Assembly (NCBI GenBank): GCA_002010365.1
Contig: MTNL01000185.1
Location: 1 to 6,209 of the forward strand
DNA from: Candidatus Acetothermia bacterium JdFR-50
GTDB lineage: Bacteria; Bipolaricaulota; Bipolaricaulia; Bipolaricaulales; Bipolaricaulaceae
Reading direction: 5' to 3'
DNA length: 6,209 bases
Shown here: piece by piece, positions 5,714 through 6,209 of the stretch
How the letters are laid out: the number at the start of each line of letters is the position of its first letter
Numbering within the stretch: the stretch's first letter is position 1
The notes under the pieces: generated by a model
What the model was told of the DNA's origin: nothing
The model's database searches: none
The model's input: the letters and a program-made list of their open reading frames with translations, nothing else
Made by a program: the position numbers and the translations under genes

Positions 5714-6209
5714 TTAGTTTACGAGCCGGCGAAGGGCCTCTATCAACCGATCGAGTTGTTCCCGGGAGTGTTCCGAGAACACCGCGATCCTGATGGTGCC
5801 CACCCCCGGGGCATCGGAATAGCTCCGGGGGGGCACGTGCTTGACCATGATCCCCGCCTCCATGAGCTTCACCTGCACTGCCTTCAGGTCGAGGTCGCCG
5901 ATGGGCCGCAGGGAGATGATGGGTACCGGGGAGTCCTCCACGGGGAAGCCGAGCCCCCGGAGCCGGGCCCTGAGGTACGCCACGTTCTCCCGCAGCCGCT
6001 CCCGTAGCTGAGGTCGTTCCATTAGGATCCGGATCCCCTCCGCCGAGGCGGCCGCCGCCGGGATCGGAGGGGGACTGGCCCCCACCGAGACCCGGACGTT
6101 TCGGGCGATCCTCTCCATCAGGTTTTCATCCCCCGGGATGATGCCCCCGAAGCCCCCGAAGGCCTTGGAAAGCGTCCCGGCAAGGAAGTGCCTCTCCCCC
6201 TCCACCCCC
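5714..6209 (-). CDS. PLP-dependent alpha-oxoamine synthase/aminotransferase (5' end outside window)
   Basis: This is the C-terminal part of a fold-type I PLP enzyme. The frame stays open to the window edge; the GTG at 6205 is just an internal valine. The catalytic lysine block GTLSKAFGGFGG (Schiff-base lysine near 6163-6161) is followed by GIIPGDENLMERI. The C-terminal domain includes VPIISLRPIGD, a KLMEAGIMVKHVPPRSY stretch and IRIAVFSEHSREQLDRLIEAL. This matches the alpha-oxoamine synthase group (glycine C-acetyltransferase/KBL, 8-amino-7-oxononanoate synthase, serine palmitoyltransferase), where the order TLSKAFGG, then IRIAV..EHT..qld, is characteristic. The substrate is undecided; the KBL-like and BioF-like forms are hard to separate without the N-terminal half. 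The segment GASPPPIPAAAASAEGIRIL replaces the more usual SxxLPP form in this position. It is the upstream partner of the dipeptide epimerase, 41 bases away. Confidence 0.85.
   Translation of the reverse strand, partial: GVEGERHFLAGTLSKAFGGFGGIIPGDENLMERIARNVRVSVGASPPPIPAAAASAEGIRILMERPQLRERLRENVAYLRARLRGLGFPVEDSPVPIISLRPIGDLDLKAVQVKLMEAGIMVKHVPPRSYSDAPGVGTIRIAVFSEHSREQLDRLIEALRRLVN

Noticed and set aside
4857..5717. 286-codon plus-strand open frame opposite the epimerase
   Set aside because: The epimerase on the other strand has every catalytic residue; this frame is Gly/His/Val-rich with no motif.

Overview
This is a GC-rich bacterial window with dense gene packing and strongly GC-biased third codon positions. 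It suggests a high-GC, possibly thermophilic, little-cultured bacterium; a deep lineage such as Bipolaricaulota/Acetothermia or a Thermus-like group is only a guess. No mobile element, CRISPR array, tRNA or rRNA is visible. Six recognisable protein genes are present (the first and last cut by the window edges), plus a short unrecognised gene that appears frameshifted.

Region by region. Bases 1-800 (+) hold the C-terminal part of a threonine synthase-like PLP enzyme. Its 3' end overlaps, tail to tail, a small secreted protein gene on the minus strand (769-1263). Upstream of the secreted protein, about 1266-1360 (-), is the standout feature: a clear cyclic di-GMP-I (GEMM-I) riboswitch. It has the conserved GGGCAAACC and GCAAAGCC blocks, a GNRA-capped stem, and a closing P1 stem that traps the Shine-Dalgarno sequence. 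A 5' hairpin that would compete with P1 lies just before it. A near-consensus sigma70-type promoter (TTCACA-N17-TATAAT) would start transcription at the first base of that leader. An opposing promoter-like element (TTGACA) interlocks with it and points to the plus-strand genes.

Bases 1415-4385 (+) hold three genes: a calcineurin-like metallophosphoesterase, a ParB-like/DUF4032 protein that starts 89 bases inside it behind a perfect Shine-Dalgarno, and glycogen synthase GlgA. The last two are separated by 36 bases, and the three may form one transcription unit.

Bases 4354-6209 (-) hold an operon converging on glgA. In transcription order it carries a PLP-dependent alpha-oxoamine synthase/aminotransferase (5' end outside the window), a dipeptide epimerase of the enolase superfamily, and a short gene of about 69 codons with an apparent one-base insertion in a G run. 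The enzymes suggest amino-acid/peptide (possibly murein peptide) metabolism.

The main biological story is the c-di-GMP-sensing leader. It controls a single small secreted beta-rich protein with no recognised family, a candidate surface or matrix component made when c-di-GMP is low.
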